The notes beneath the pieces were generated by a model. The model was not told the origin of the DNA, searched no databases, and saw only the letters and a list, made by a program, of their open reading frames with translations. The translations under genes and the position numbers were made by a program. Of a stretch of DNA of 64,000 nt, positions 12,374 to 23,220 are shown in pieces. Origin of the DNA: Adiantum capillus-veneris (taxonomy: Eukaryota > Streptophyta > Polypodiopsida > Polypodiales > Pteridaceae); the NCBI GenBank assembly GCA_014529385.2, contig CM043955.1:145596140-145660139 (forward strand), written 5' to 3'. How positions within the stretch are numbered: the first letter of the stretch is position 1; each line of letters begins with the position of its first letter.

Positions 12374-13591
12374 TGATGATTTATAGTCATTGAGCCTCTT
12401 GACATAGTATCATTTCCTCAAATGAGTTGTACAATACTTGGATCCATGTAAATATGTGAATTGGATTTTATTTTTTATCTTGGTGTTTCTAAACACCACA
12501 CTATTTTGAGGTCCCTTCAATTCTAAAATTTGTTTTTGATTATTGTAGATTCTTTTTATGAGTGTTGATATAGCCAATTCTTTAACTTTAATGTCTCAAA
12601 TCTGAGCTACTGATTCAAAGAACTTTCTCTACATGAATAATGTTGTATAATGCAAATTGAGTTAGTGCCATGCTTCCCTCATTCTTTTGATGTCATTGTA
12701 GTTGATGCATATAAGTATGTATATAATTTATACACATATCCCTATAGATATGTGCTAAGGGGTATATGAAACATAGAGTGTAACCGTGAATAGATGATAG
12801 CTCAAACTACACAAAAATACTAAGTTTTTTAATAGCGTTATAAGAAATGGGACTTGAATAATTCCCAAAATTCCTAAATAGGTCTTATGGAATGCCCAAC
12901 TATCAAAGGCCTTGCAAGGAAAATATGCAAGTGGGTCCAAAGAACATGGAAAATTGGTTTTTTCAAGATTGATCTATTCCTTGGAGGTAAGAATATAGGT
13001 AGTCTTTCCCTCCTCATCAGCACTCAAATCGTCAGGTACTTCTTCTTACATAATGTATGACTGACAAGGAACTGCCGTAGTGTTTGAAGGAGGTTCTGAG
13101 GTGGCAAGCTTCGTAGAAATTATACAAGAAAGAAAAGTGCTAATATGGACGCTCGGGTGCAAGCAAAACTTGGAGGATTGGTCTAGGACTACTTGTGCCT
13201 TGTTGTCAGTAGATGGAATGCCTAGGAAGGGGGGAAATCTTGGCCATTGTTAAATAGAAGATCTCAAAAGAACATGATAATTGACCTTGTGTATCAATGT
13301 TAAGGGGGCGGGTTGTTAGGGGTGGCTGCCCAGATAGTCAATGTAATTATTGTCCCTAGATGATTTCATGGGCTCAACAGGAGCATGGCAAGACCTTGTA
13401 ATTTTTTTGGGATAATCACTATAATTCACTCACAATTGTGAGTTTTGGAAGAAAAAAAAGACTAAGCCTATAGAGCTTACTTTGGCCCTAGATTGTGCCT
13501 AGGATTGGTAAAATTTAATCAAATTACATACACACGTTTTCTTAGTCTTTTTGTTGGGATATAAGAAGCAATGAAGATATGAGACAAACAC

Positions 13592-13636
<45 letters not shown>

Positions 13637-14530
13637 ATAATCTCCCTCAGTCATCCAATCTGACATTTGGGATCAAAAAAAACACACAACATAGGGGGTG
13701 TGGAACTAGTAAGTGACTCTCAATGCTCAAAATGAGCATCGCAATTGAGAGTCCATGTCATGATTAGGAGAAGACTGTGTGAATTTGATTTTCTAAAATG
13801 ATTTTTCTTTGAGCCACAATCTGAGGTAACTTTTAAGTACATGGTTCTTTTACCTCAATGAGGTCTCTTTCAACTACCTCAAAAGGTCTTTTGAATCTTC
13901 TCATGGCCTTCTTTTCCCTCCTTTTCCCACCCTTTTTGTCTTACCTCCTCTTCTCTTCTCTTCCTATTGTCATATCTTCACCTTCATGTGCTCTGCATCC
14001 CATTCTCCTTAATCACTGGAGTCCACCCAATCTAAATGCCCTAGCACATCCATTGAGTCCATCACCTCTTAGGCCATATTAGATGAGCACAATCAATGGA
14101 TCCCAATATTTATAATCAAGGGTAGTTGGATTATAATGAAATCATTAGGGAAATTTTAGACTCAAATTTGGTCCTTTTAGCGCTAGAGAGAGAATGCAAC
14201 GCGATCAATGGATGGCAAGCTACCGTAACGGTAGCTTGGATTTTTCTCGTTTTTATCTCAAATTTCAACATTTTTAAAAAACAATCTTTAGTTGCATAAA
14301 AAACTTTAACACTAATATACGTTGTAGTTTGCTCGAATCTTTCTTGTCACGACCGAATGTAGGACAAATGTACCATAACCCACACTCAATGCAGTAGTCT
14401 GTACTTTTTTGATAGGAGAGACTTCATATTATTTCTGCTCATTTTCATTCATCTATACTCAACTAACTATTATGCACGCATTTGACTGTATTGTGTTTGC
14501 ACTCAAAAACACCCCCCCTTCCACATTTGT
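12374..14530. other. No gene seen; low-complexity and short repeats
   Basis: AT-rich DNA without an ORF that looks coding. It holds a (GA)n run at 13594-13632 and a short exact hairpin at 14216-14238 (arms CAAGCTACCGT and ACGGTAGCTTG around one base). Confidence 0.6.
13594..13632. repeat. (GA)n microsatellite
   Basis: Uninterrupted GA dinucleotide run of about 39 bp. Confidence 0.95.
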
Positions 14531-14533
14531 GCT

Positions 14534-15870
14534 ATGCATCTTTCCATAGAAGAATCACTAATGGAGAACAGAAGACCTCGACGACCATCCACAACTATTA
14601 AGTGTGTCAAAATTTTCAACAGCTTTGATTTGGACAACGGTCGATGGATTTCCACCACCATTATAGTTGGAAGTTGGGTTCTCCTACAAACCAGGAAGAG
14701 AAAGTGCACGGGCAACGAGTTTATCAACAATTATAAAGGTAGGGTGAAAAACTTTTGCTTGTCACAAACGAGCAAAATAGTCAAAGAGGTTCTCATTGAA
14801 CACGCATATATGCACTCATACTTGCATCTACGAACAACACCGATAGGATTTTCAACAAACTGACCAAATTTTAAGTTTTCTTACATCCACAATAGATTTT
14901 ACTCTTCACTCGTGTATTGTGCGTTTAACCTGCCAGTTGCAGATATTTATCCTTCCGATCAAGAAGACTGGCAGCCGCCGATGGATTGCATTATTGGCAT
15001 TTTTGATGCATTCCATGCAACTGTGTGAGAGCTACTCTATAACACTAGCACCAGAAGTGCATTGGCTGAAAGAGGGGTTTTCTTCTTTGACCACTTTTAT
15101 AATGCTCCGCGTTCTACGCTTGGCTTCGGCACTCTAGAATATCTCTTGATTCCTTCGAAGGACAGTCCAGATTGGCCAGTCCATTCATCTGAAATCACTG
15201 AGTGTTTCAGACTAAAGCTCCATCAGAAAATACAAAAGTTCTTAAGACCAAATATTGCTAGTCGGCTCGAATATGTTTCAATATTCATGCCCATGCATGA
15301 TTCTCAAAATTTCATAGCTTCCTTCGACTACATAAGGTGGCATCGAGTGAATGGTCTTCTGGTAGCTTTGGACCAAGATTTAACTGATGACCTGAACAAT
15401 CCTTTGAGAATGCTTGAGGTATGGTGTGGACCTGATCTGCTAACTGTTCTTAACATTCGAGGCAATGTGACACTACGACAAGTGCATGAGGATTTTGAGA
15501 ACGAAGTTGACCTCAGTCTGCCTCCAAAAATCTTTTCCAGTGCAACATGTGCAAGGTAGTATGTTTTGTATCTAAACATTAATGCAGCATTAGTTATTTC
15601 CCTGCTGGTTATCATAACTAAATATTGGTCTAATCTAACTCTTTGATTAACTGTCGTACAGGTGCCTCAGAGAAAGAAGAAGAAGACGTTGTGCGTAGAG
15701 ATAAAGGACGATCGACTATTTCTAGCGCAATACAACTCTTGATTGAAGAAGGCGGCTCACACAGTTTATCACATTGCCCTAAACTACGAATATCAAAGAA
15801 AGTTGTTGACAGCAAGTTTGCAATCTATGTTCATGCAAAAATGAATTGTAAAGGAATTTGTTGCAAATAA
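14534..15870 (+). pseudogene. Unrecognised multi-exon gene, family copy 1
   Basis: I do not recognise the family. Exon 1 starts at ATG 14534 and contains KIVKEVLIEHAYMH. Exon 2 starts after CCAGTTGCAG at 14943 and reads to 15555 (donor GCAAG/GTAGTATG). It contains LAERGVFFFDHFY, RPNIASRLEYVSIF and MLEVWCGPDLLTV, and is broken by TGA at 15026-15028. An acceptor at 15661/15662 leads to a last exon. There the best-looking reading (DKGRSTISSAIQLLIEEGG) is not in the phase predicted by the donor, so the 3' end is uncertain. A homologous copy lies at 46040-46900, which shows that this is a real protein family. MLEVWCG faintly recalls a SAM-binding motif I; I do not call it one. Confidence 0.55.
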
Positions 15871-15977
15871 AGTCTAAGAATAATTATCTTTTCAAAATTG
15901 GCTCAAGTTGTCTTTATATTGGGTTTAATAATGTACACAGTAATGTCCAATTATATCCATTGATGAGTAGCTCTCTA

Positions 15978-16190
15978 TTACAATTGAGGGGAGCTCTCCC
16001 GGGCTTGATTATCATGGGTGGAATGTAAAGACTCAAGAGACGGTCTGGGGGTTGGGTGAGGGGTTTGGGGTTGAGAAAAAGATTGTGCAGTGGTCTCGTC
16101 TTTCTCGGTAAAATCGGGTATCACAAAAAGACTAGAGGTTGAGTGGCCAGAAACACGAGGGGAGGCAAGTCCAGGCGCTTGGTCTGTCAT
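15978..16190 (-). CDS. Possible short Pro/Ser-rich ORF, unrecognised
   Basis: A 70-residue ATG-initiated frame rich in Pro, Ser, Thr and Gln. No domain, no homologue in the window and no clear promoter. It could be a gene fragment or a chance ORF. Confidence 0.15.
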   Translation of the reverse strand: MTDQAPGLASPRVSGHSTSSLFVIPDFTEKDETTAQSFSQPQTPHPTPRPSLESLHSTHDNQARESSPQL

Positions 16191-16199
16191 TGCTTGAGG

Positions 16200-17420
16200 T
16201 GTTGTTTCGTACCTCCAAGGTGGAGGCTATAACATTTAATGGCCTAGTAACTTGTGTGTAGCAGAAAATAGCATAGACATAGTGAGCATTTCATTAGAAT
16301 AGATTCCTAATGAGCATAGCAAGAGTGCTTGGGTGGAGAGAGCAACAAAAGGCATAACACCTAGTTAGATAGGCATGAACAATACTTCAAAAGAGAGAGA
16401 AATTAAGCTATTGGCAATAGTTGAGGACCAGATTTATATGGAGCCGGTCCCCCCTCCAAAAGCCTTTGTTTTATAGGTTTCCCCCATCAAGGGAGACATT
16501 TTACAGTACAATTCTTCATGTTCCTTCAATAACTAGCTAGTGCAAAGAAGATGAAAGCTTCAAGCACCAGCAAACACTTTAAAACACAACATCAATTCCC
16601 TCATGGTCTCAGACCCAAGACCTCACACACCTTCAAAGATGGTGAGAGCTAGCGGGGTATGAGAATAGATTGAGAGGAAGAAGGAGTAGTCTTACAAGAA
16701 AGATGTATATCTCCTCACATAATCACTCATATTATCATAGCATAGATTAGTAATTAGCATGGTAGAGGAGATGAGCATGCATTGAAGCTTGGCTCTTGGT
16801 TGGATTTGCATCTTAAAACCAAGAGTTGTTGGTGTAGACCTCCCTTCTCACAAGCTTGGAGTAGGTGATAAGCTTTCCATTAAAGCTTGAGAAGGAGAGA
16901 GAGAGAGTCTTCTTGCTTCACACATGAGCTAGTGTGAATGTGTGTGGAATAATGTCTTGAGAAATTCAGGCCCCGCTCTCTCTTGGTCGACCCCTCTTGC
17001 TAATTCCTCTTGTTGGCTTCCCATTGGACCCCTCCAGGGTTAGCCAATAGGATTTAAGAAGCATAAGTGATAGTCTTGTGACATGTGTCTCCCTTTTCCC
17101 TTTTGTGAGAGATTTAGGTAATTAATTAATGCAACTAAACTCTCTTTGGACCCCTTTGTCTCCTGGTCAATAGGAATCAAGCAAGCCATTGGGCTATTGA
17201 ATGCTCATTGGACCCCTTGGGAGACTATCCAATAGTCTTCTAGAGAGCTGAATTCTTATTGGTTCTTTTATTAAGTGTTTTTAAATGAATTAAACTAGGT
17301 TTACTCTAGCCTAATTCTCATTGGTCCACCTCCATGGCCATCCAATAGGATTTGAGTGCACCTTGTGGGCATCTGGGCTAGGGAGCTGACATGTGTCCCT
17401 CATTCCCTTTGTGTAAAGGG
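16200..17420. other. No gene seen; imperfect ATTGG...CCAAT hairpin repeats
   Basis: At about 17,020-17,350 there are four loosely similar units. Each has an ATTGG(T/A)CC box followed 20-35 bp later by (C)CAATAGGA or CAATAG. Adjacent (T/A)AATTAA and CTTTTT phrases are also shared. No coding potential. Confidence 0.5.
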
Positions 17421-17423
17421 AGC

Positions 17424-17425
<2 letters not shown>

Positions 17426-17481
<56 letters not shown>
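17426..17481. repeat. (GT)n microsatellite
   Basis: Uninterrupted TG dinucleotide run of about 56 bp. Confidence 0.95.
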
Positions 17482-17483
<2 letters not shown>

Positions 17484-17924
17484 CTCTCTCATCCCCTACT
17501 TACAGGGCTCACCCCCTCCTATGTAGGATCCTTGAAGACTTTTTGGCACACTCACAAGCATCCAATTTTATAAAGCTTGAGGTATTGGCCACAACCTTTG
17601 AATTTTGGAACCTTAGCATTTTGGAAGTCTTAATGGGCTAAACCTTAGGGTCTTTAAAGCTCATTGTTGCACATTGCTCTTTTGCAGATGGCTCCCCCTT
17701 TGGATCCCTATTTTCCCTCTGTGGATCCCTATTGTGGTTGGTCTGCTAGCTTGACCAATATTCTAGATTTTTCTCCCCTGGTACTTCTCCATATATTAGT
17801 TTGACATGAGAAAATCATGTAGGAGAATTAGATATTAGTTATTAGATATTATTAGGCCGAGGTTGTGGTCATGGCGGCGGCACAACAAATGCATCGGCGG
17901 CTCCTAGAGGATGAGTCTCCACAA

Positions 17925-18187
17925 GATTGACCCTCGGGGGGTGCACTATGTAATCATGTTAATGTATAACGTGAGTTCGAAAGGAGGGGTTTTAAAATGC
18001 AAAAAAATTAGGCAATTTAACAGAAATACATTAAAATAAGGGGGTTTTATATTCACTTTTGGGAAAATTACTAAAATAAGGGGTCATTTTATTCATTCAC
18101 ACATGTTAATAGAGGGATTTTTTTAATACCCCACGAACGCACGTTATATAGTCGGGTACTAAATGGTGAACCCCCCGAGGATTGACC
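17925..18187. mobile_element. 247-bp MITE with 8-bp target duplication (hAT-like)
   Basis: The element runs 17933-18179. Its ends are exact 10-bp inverted repeats, CTCGGGGGGT and ACCCCCCGAG, inside a longer imperfect terminal repeat of about 45 bp (both arms contain TATAACGTGxGTTCG). It is flanked by identical 8-bp direct repeats GATTGACC (17925-17932 and 18180-18187). An 8-bp duplication is typical of hAT and a few other DNA transposons. It encodes nothing. A second copy of the end, inverted, lies at 56509-56593. Confidence 0.9.
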
Positions 18188-18249
18188 GCATTCTGGATCA
18201 TTGTCGTCTTGAATGCCTCCACATGGATGTTTGACTAATCTGCTAGGTT

Positions 18250-19768
18250 CTAGCATTTCCTAGCCTTTATATGTAATTCAAAGAAATCATGTGTGCAAGA
18301 ATTACAAAAGTGAAACATTGCACTTACACTTCTACGCTCATCAGCATAAATGCGTTCCAGAAGAAGCTCCGCATTTGCAAGAACTTTCCATCCACAAGAA
18401 TGCCTGTCGTCTTGTTTTGGGACCTTGCAACTCAAAATCAGCATATCTTCCCAAACACTGTCTTAGGTCAATGCTTCCCATTCAGCGACAAGTTTTTGAA
18501 CACACCTACAAGACATAGCATATGGTGACCACATGTTGCATCGAAATCACAAAATCAAGAAACAAGTAACTACGTACCTTCGAACATTCCCATGAAAACC
18601 ATGCATAGAATATGCAAGGTAGCAACTCTTGCGCTCAATGTTTAGTTCAACAAAGCTTCAATGTGAACTGATTGCACAAAACAAGGAATTAGTTTGCTAT
18701 TCATAGTATACAAAATATTTGAGAATAGCGAGATGAAAAACACTTACTTTTTCTTGTAAGCTAAAATTAAAACTTTTACCCTGTCCATGTTGACTCGTTG
18801 AAACCAATCAACGACTTCTATCAATGAAGTCATCTCCGAGGTAAGCACAACCGACTGCTGTGAATCCAAAACGGCTACCTCGGATTGTTGAGTCCATGAA
18901 AGGTTGAAAACTAGCATGCTGCAAATTGAGAAAATTAATTGATGAGGATCTCCAATAAGCCAGAATCAAATAAATACCTCTCCAAAAATTATATAACATA
19001 CCAAAGACCAAAATTTATAATTTGGTCCATAAGCTCCCTCCCACTATTTGGCAAAACAGTTATCTCATGAAGGCCAAAACGAAAATACAAATTTTGACCC
19101 CAAACCAAAAGTGTTGCATCAAAAGTTGGGCCGAGAAAACCTAGGGTCTCAATGTTAGCTTGGTCAATTGCTGCTAACATCTCCCGTTCATTTGACTCGG
19201 CTGAAGGCTCTTCCACAAGTAGCTCTTGGGTTTGCTCCACATTCAAACGTTTGGCATACATGTGATGTGTGGTGCTCACATCGTACACCTTCACTTTGGT
19301 GACTGGAGGAATTGTAAAAATGTTTTCCATTCTCTTATTAGATAGATGGACTGGTGCAAGTGTCTTGTCGTACCTGAAGCGTAACAAACTAAGAGAATTG
19401 ATATCTCGAGGCAACATTGTCACTCTCTGAGCATGAGCTCTGAGGACGTAGCTGTCTTGGAACATCTCGATCAAAAAGTCCTCAGTTGCCTCATGGAGGC
19501 AATCCCTCGCACTTCTGGCCCACTAATAATCCAAATTCGTGCTCTCACAAATTTGTCAAACTACTCTTTAGAAGGGTAACTTAGGAATAGCCAGAGAGAT
19601 ATGCCTCTGGAGTTTGTGTAGCTCAAGCATAACGCTTCGGTTTTGCTCGTACCTCCAACTACGCATTGTTGCCCGAAGATTAGGTAGAGTTTTGCTTGCA
19701 ACTCTTGAGGATGAAGGTTGGTTGTCTTGCGGGTAAACCTTCCTTGCAGTCTGCTTTGTGCGAGCCAT
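18250..19768 (-). pseudogene. Histone H3-like domain joined to a C48 (Ulp1-type) protease, interrupted
   Basis: A four-exon model fits: 19768-19002, 18918-18748, 18667-18578 and 18505-18250, with GT/AG borders and consistent phase. The N-terminus is MARTKQTARK, identical to histone H3. The histone fold then aligns without gaps: WRY...LELHKLQRHISLAIPKLPF, ...EATEDFLIEMFQDS, HAQRVTMLPRDI. After a tail of about 130 residues comes a protease-type region. It has GRELMDQIINFGL, a CAT-TGA codon pair where C48 enzymes have His-Trp, then ERKSCYLA and VPKQDDRHSCGW with the Gln and Cys of the C48 active site. In-frame stops: TAA 19568-19570, TGA 19556-19558, TAG 19523-19525, TGA 18658-18660, TAA 18463-18465. 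The histone ones fall on conserved Gln and Arg codons. The gene is not functional as written. Confidence 0.8.
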
Positions 19769-20103
19769 GAAAACAAGTGTTTGCCTTGGAAAGTGTTGTG
19801 CGAAAGAAAAAGAAGAAGATTGAGCAATGAGAAGGTTAGGCTGCAAAAGGTGACTCTTAAGAGGTGAGGACAGAGGTCAAACAGCAGTGGGGTATACGAA
19901 AGTAGAAATGTTATATAAGTACCAAGGACATCATCATCATTACTAAACGTGGGATATGCATGTGGCAGCGGCCGCACTTAATTGAGTCGTTCATCTTCAT
20001 AGGGTAAGGTGCATCACCGCATGGAGGACACGTGGCATACTGCATGTTGACTATGTGGTTGTCCCTGCACAACGCAATATGGGATGGGCTTTGATCAACC
20101 AAA

Positions 20104-20696
20104 CCCCCTCCTCGCGTTGTGTCACGACAAGGAAAAATGTAGTGGCACAACGTGAGAAGGGGGAGTGTACGGCAACCAGAACTCCCTATCACATTGTGGT
20201 GTGACACTCTTGATGGCGCGCAACAACCGATAAAGAGTGTCGTGCCACAATGCGATAGGGACCAACCATGTTGTCGAGATGACATCCTCGTTGTGGCATG
20301 ATATTTGGATGTCGTGCAACAACACGATAGGAACCACCCATATTGTGAAGATAGTCCTTATCACGTTGTGGCATGATATTTGGATGTCGCTCCGCAATGC
20401 GATAGGGACCACCCATATCGTGGATACGCCTTCCTATTACATTGTGGGGCGACATTTGGATGTCACGTCACAACGCGATAGGGACCACCCATATCGTGGA
20501 TGCACCTCCCTATTGCGTTGTGGCGCGACATTTGGTTGTCGCATCACAACACGATAGGGAGTGGATGCGCCTTCCTTCGTGTTGTTGTGTGATATTTGAC
20601 TGTCGCGTTACAACGCGATAGGGACCACCCATATCCTGAAGAGAGCTCCCTATCGCGTTGTGGTGCGACATTTTTCTGTCGCTGCAGAGCGCGATC
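20104..20696. repeat. Tandem array of eight hairpins
   Basis: Each unit is an inverted repeat with arms close to CCCTATCGCGTTGTGGCGCGACA and the reverse complement (given in part), around a short loop near TTTGGA. Units lie at about 20104-20163, 20184-20272 (longer loop), 20287-20332, 20346-20408, 20430-20483, 20506-20561, 20570-20624 and 20646-20695. They are separated by a linker like CCACCCATATCGTGGATG. Many arms are over 20 bp with few mismatches. Short ORFs across it on both strands are by-products of the repeat. It lies upstream of the minus-strand H3-like gene. Confidence 0.9.
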
Positions 20697-20833
20697 ATAT
20701 CAACGGCTGTGTGACATAAACCTCTCACTCGGATTGTGGTGCGACACATTCTGATAAAAACTCTTCCTTCATAATCAATAACCAAAAAAAAGAAACAAAG
20801 AGGCAGAGACAAAGGAAGAAGATATTTGGACAT

Positions 20834-21772
20834 TTGTATCATTAGGAGATTTTGGAGGTCATTTGGAGGGCCTTCTAAGATATTCTATTTCTCTCTCTAG
20901 AAAATGTTCTTAAAATATACTTGCACTTGTTGCGTACGTCCAAAAGGACAATTGAACACTCTAAAAAGTGAACCTCTTTTCAAAAATCCTTGAAAACGGT
21001 CACTTTTTCATTCAATGCATGTGTCGTTTTCATGAAGTACACAACGCTCATTCAATATAGCTTTTGTCATCATTGAAATTAAAAAAATCACAAAATCATC
21101 AGTTGGTGTTGAATTTAAAGTTTTTGACACTACCAATGCGTCCAAAATGACCAAAAATTTAAAAAACGTCTATCTACTTGCCTCAATCTGACACCCAGAG
21201 AGAGAAATTATCAAAATACCCCTAAAAAGGAGATTTTGCCTCACGACGCGCGGGGGCCATCTACGAAATTCCAAATGGCCCTCCACGCGCCGTGAGGCAA
21301 AAAATAAAAAATTTGGATCACGGCGCACAGAGGGTCATCTAGAATTCTCCAGACGGTCCCTCGCGCACCATGATCCAAAATCCCTATTTTAGGGGTTTTT
21401 TGGTGATTTCTCCCTCTCCGAGTGTCAGATTGAGGCAAGTAGATAGGCGTTTTTTAGGTTTTTGGACGTTTTGGATGCATTGGCAATGTCAAAATCTTCA
21501 AATTCCAACACCAGTTGACAATTTTGTGATTTTTTTAAATTTCAATGATGACGAAAGCCATATTAAATGAGCGTCGCCTACCGCATGAAAAAGACATTCC
21601 CATTGAATGAAAAGGCACCCGTTTTCAAGGACCACTGACACCTTCTTTATATTTTTCTTAATATCAATCTATTTTTCTACGTAATGTAGGCTCTTCTTTC
21701 ATTGGAGGAGCGCTTTTTTCTCTCTCTTATAAAAGGTCATCCAAAAGACCTCCGAAATCTCCTAATGTATCA
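20834..21772. mobile_element. Foldback-type long inverted repeat element
   Basis: The left arm (about 20834-21300) is matched in inverse order by the right arm (about 21310-21772). TATCATTAGGAGATTTTGGAGG pairs with CCTCCGAAATCTCCTAATG. AAACGTCTATCTACTTGCCTC pairs with GAGGCAAGTAGATAGGCG. The middle holds GC-rich inner hairpins with CACGRCGCG-type arms. Arms are over 400 bp with moderate divergence. There is no ORF. It could be a foldback or Mutator-like nonautonomous element. I could not identify a clean target duplication. Confidence 0.75.
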
Positions 21773-21835
21773 TCCAGGACTCCATTACACAAGACTAAGA
21801 GGTGATAGATGCACTATCTTGTTTGTCCCTTACAA

Positions 21836-22045
21836 TTATTCTTCTTCCTTCTTTATCATTGGTGATTTATTGTCCTCGGTCTTTGCAGTGTTGGTTTTCC
21901 CAGCCTTTGCCTTCTGGTTTCCTTTCGTTTTCTTCTCCAGCTTCTTTCGGAGATCTTTTGCCTTAGCTATCATTTTCTCGACCTCCTTCATTTTTGCCAT
22001 CATCTTTTGGGAAAGCTTCACCTTTCCTCTCTTCTTGTCCTCCAT
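21836..22045 (-). CDS. Lysine-rich 69-residue ORF, unrecognised
   Basis: It starts at ATG 22045 and stops at 21836. It begins MEDKKRGKVKLSQKMMAKMK and continues as a highly charged, probably helical or coiled-coil stretch with almost one third lysine, ending KKEEE. A weak TATA-like CTATATGA lies at 22098-22104, about 55 bp upstream. It could be a small intact gene, the first exon of a longer one, or a remnant. No family is recognised. Confidence 0.4.
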   Translation of the reverse strand: MEDKKRGKVKLSQKMMAKMKEVEKMIAKAKDLRKKLEKKTKGNQKAKAGKTNTAKTEDNKSPMIKKEEE

Positions 22046-22234
22046 ACTTGCGTTGTGTATATGTGAGCGAGTTCTAGAGTGTGCAGTCAAGGTGTTTCAT
22101 ATAGCTACAGTACTCAGTCAACTAGGACACGTGTCATAGGGATGGTTGAGTTTGCCTCGGTCTTTGTGCTGTATTCATTGCACCGTTTCTAATGAGATCA
22201 TAAGGGTGGCTATAATGACTTGGTCGAGTTCTTG

Positions 22235-22239
22235 AGGAG
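22235..22239. repeat. Target site duplication, left
   Basis: AGGAG immediately before the LTR start. It is identical to 41090-41094 on the other side of the retrotransposon. Confidence 0.95.
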
Positions 22240-23171
22240 TGTTAAGGCGGTTACGCCGCTAGCGGAAGCTAAATAGCGAGAACTCAACCAACAACAGAAT
22301 TTGTCAGACGAGGACGGAGCTTGACCCGCAGGCGCATAGAAACAACTAGGTGGGTGTCAAATCACCTACTCGACCTTCTAATGACAATCACTACTAAGGA
22401 AATCAAATCTAAGTTCTAAAACACGCAAGTGACTGAAATCCATACTACGAACGAATGCTATACGAAACAGGATCTAGAATCATCGAATCGATCTCAAACT
22501 CAAGGGGGAGTCTATACACTAGGTAAGAACAACACCCTAAAGACTTGAACTGCAAAATCAACCTATAACCACTCTGTGCGGTAAACGCGTATGAAGACAG
22601 GCCGAAAAATACAGGTGACCGAAACTTGACCCCGATGGTACTAATGTGTAGCTTTACTCGTTGTGGTTCTATAGATATGCTGCACGCTCTATTCCAACAC
22701 ACGAGTTGGAAGAAAACTCACACCGAAGCTCGTAGGAACTTACCACACATAGAAGCCGATAGCGCGCACTCTTGGTATCTTTACGTAGCTCTCACCGTTG
22801 CTAACACAATGGTGGTGTCGCTTCTCCAATGGCGGCCCCGTAGCTCGCGTAGCAAGGAGATAAGACTCTCTCTCTCTCTCTCAGACACAGTCACCGCGCT
22901 CAAAAACTCACTTTGATTAATAATTGAATCCCCCCTTAGGTTACAAAACTTTGGCTTATATACCTCAGCCTTGGAGGTGAGAACATCTCTAATTATTTAC
23001 ATCAGCAGGTGAAATTACGTCGGGATTACAGGCTGGAAACTCAATTGAGTCCCGTTACTTAATGAATGGCTCAAATCAAAATTAATGTCGGAAAGACATT
23101 TATTACAATCAATGGTTACAAAATGATGGGTGTGAGCAAAAATGTGGTTGGGATCCTCTGTTGGCTCAACA
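22240..23171 (-). repeat. 3' LTR (932 bp)
   Basis: Nearly identical to 40158-41089. I count four substitutions by eye, in the phrases GCGCATAGAAAC, GACAGGCCG, ATTCCAACAC and CTCTGTTGGC. A minus-strand TATA box (TATATAAG) lies at 22955-22962. A CT run sits at about 22867-22882. Confidence 0.97.
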
Positions 23172-23183
23172 CTCCCCCCCTCC
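23172..23183 (-). other. Polypurine tract
   Basis: On the minus strand the 12 bases GGAGGGGGGGAG directly abut the 3' LTR, as expected for plus-strand DNA priming. An identical 12-mer occurs inside the element at 29263-29274. Confidence 0.9.
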
Positions 23184-23220
23184 GCGTTCATGTCGTCCCT
23201 GACATGACTTTGAGGCTTGA

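Noticed and set aside
18250-19768. Calling the H3-like gene a functional CENH3
   Set aside because: Three stops lie in the histone part, loop 1 has canonical H3 length, and the C-terminus continues into a protease-like region.
20122-20842. Overlapping ORFs of 88-110 codons on both strands
   Set aside because: They lie wholly within the hairpin array, repeat the same phrases in several frames, and are by-products of the repeat period.
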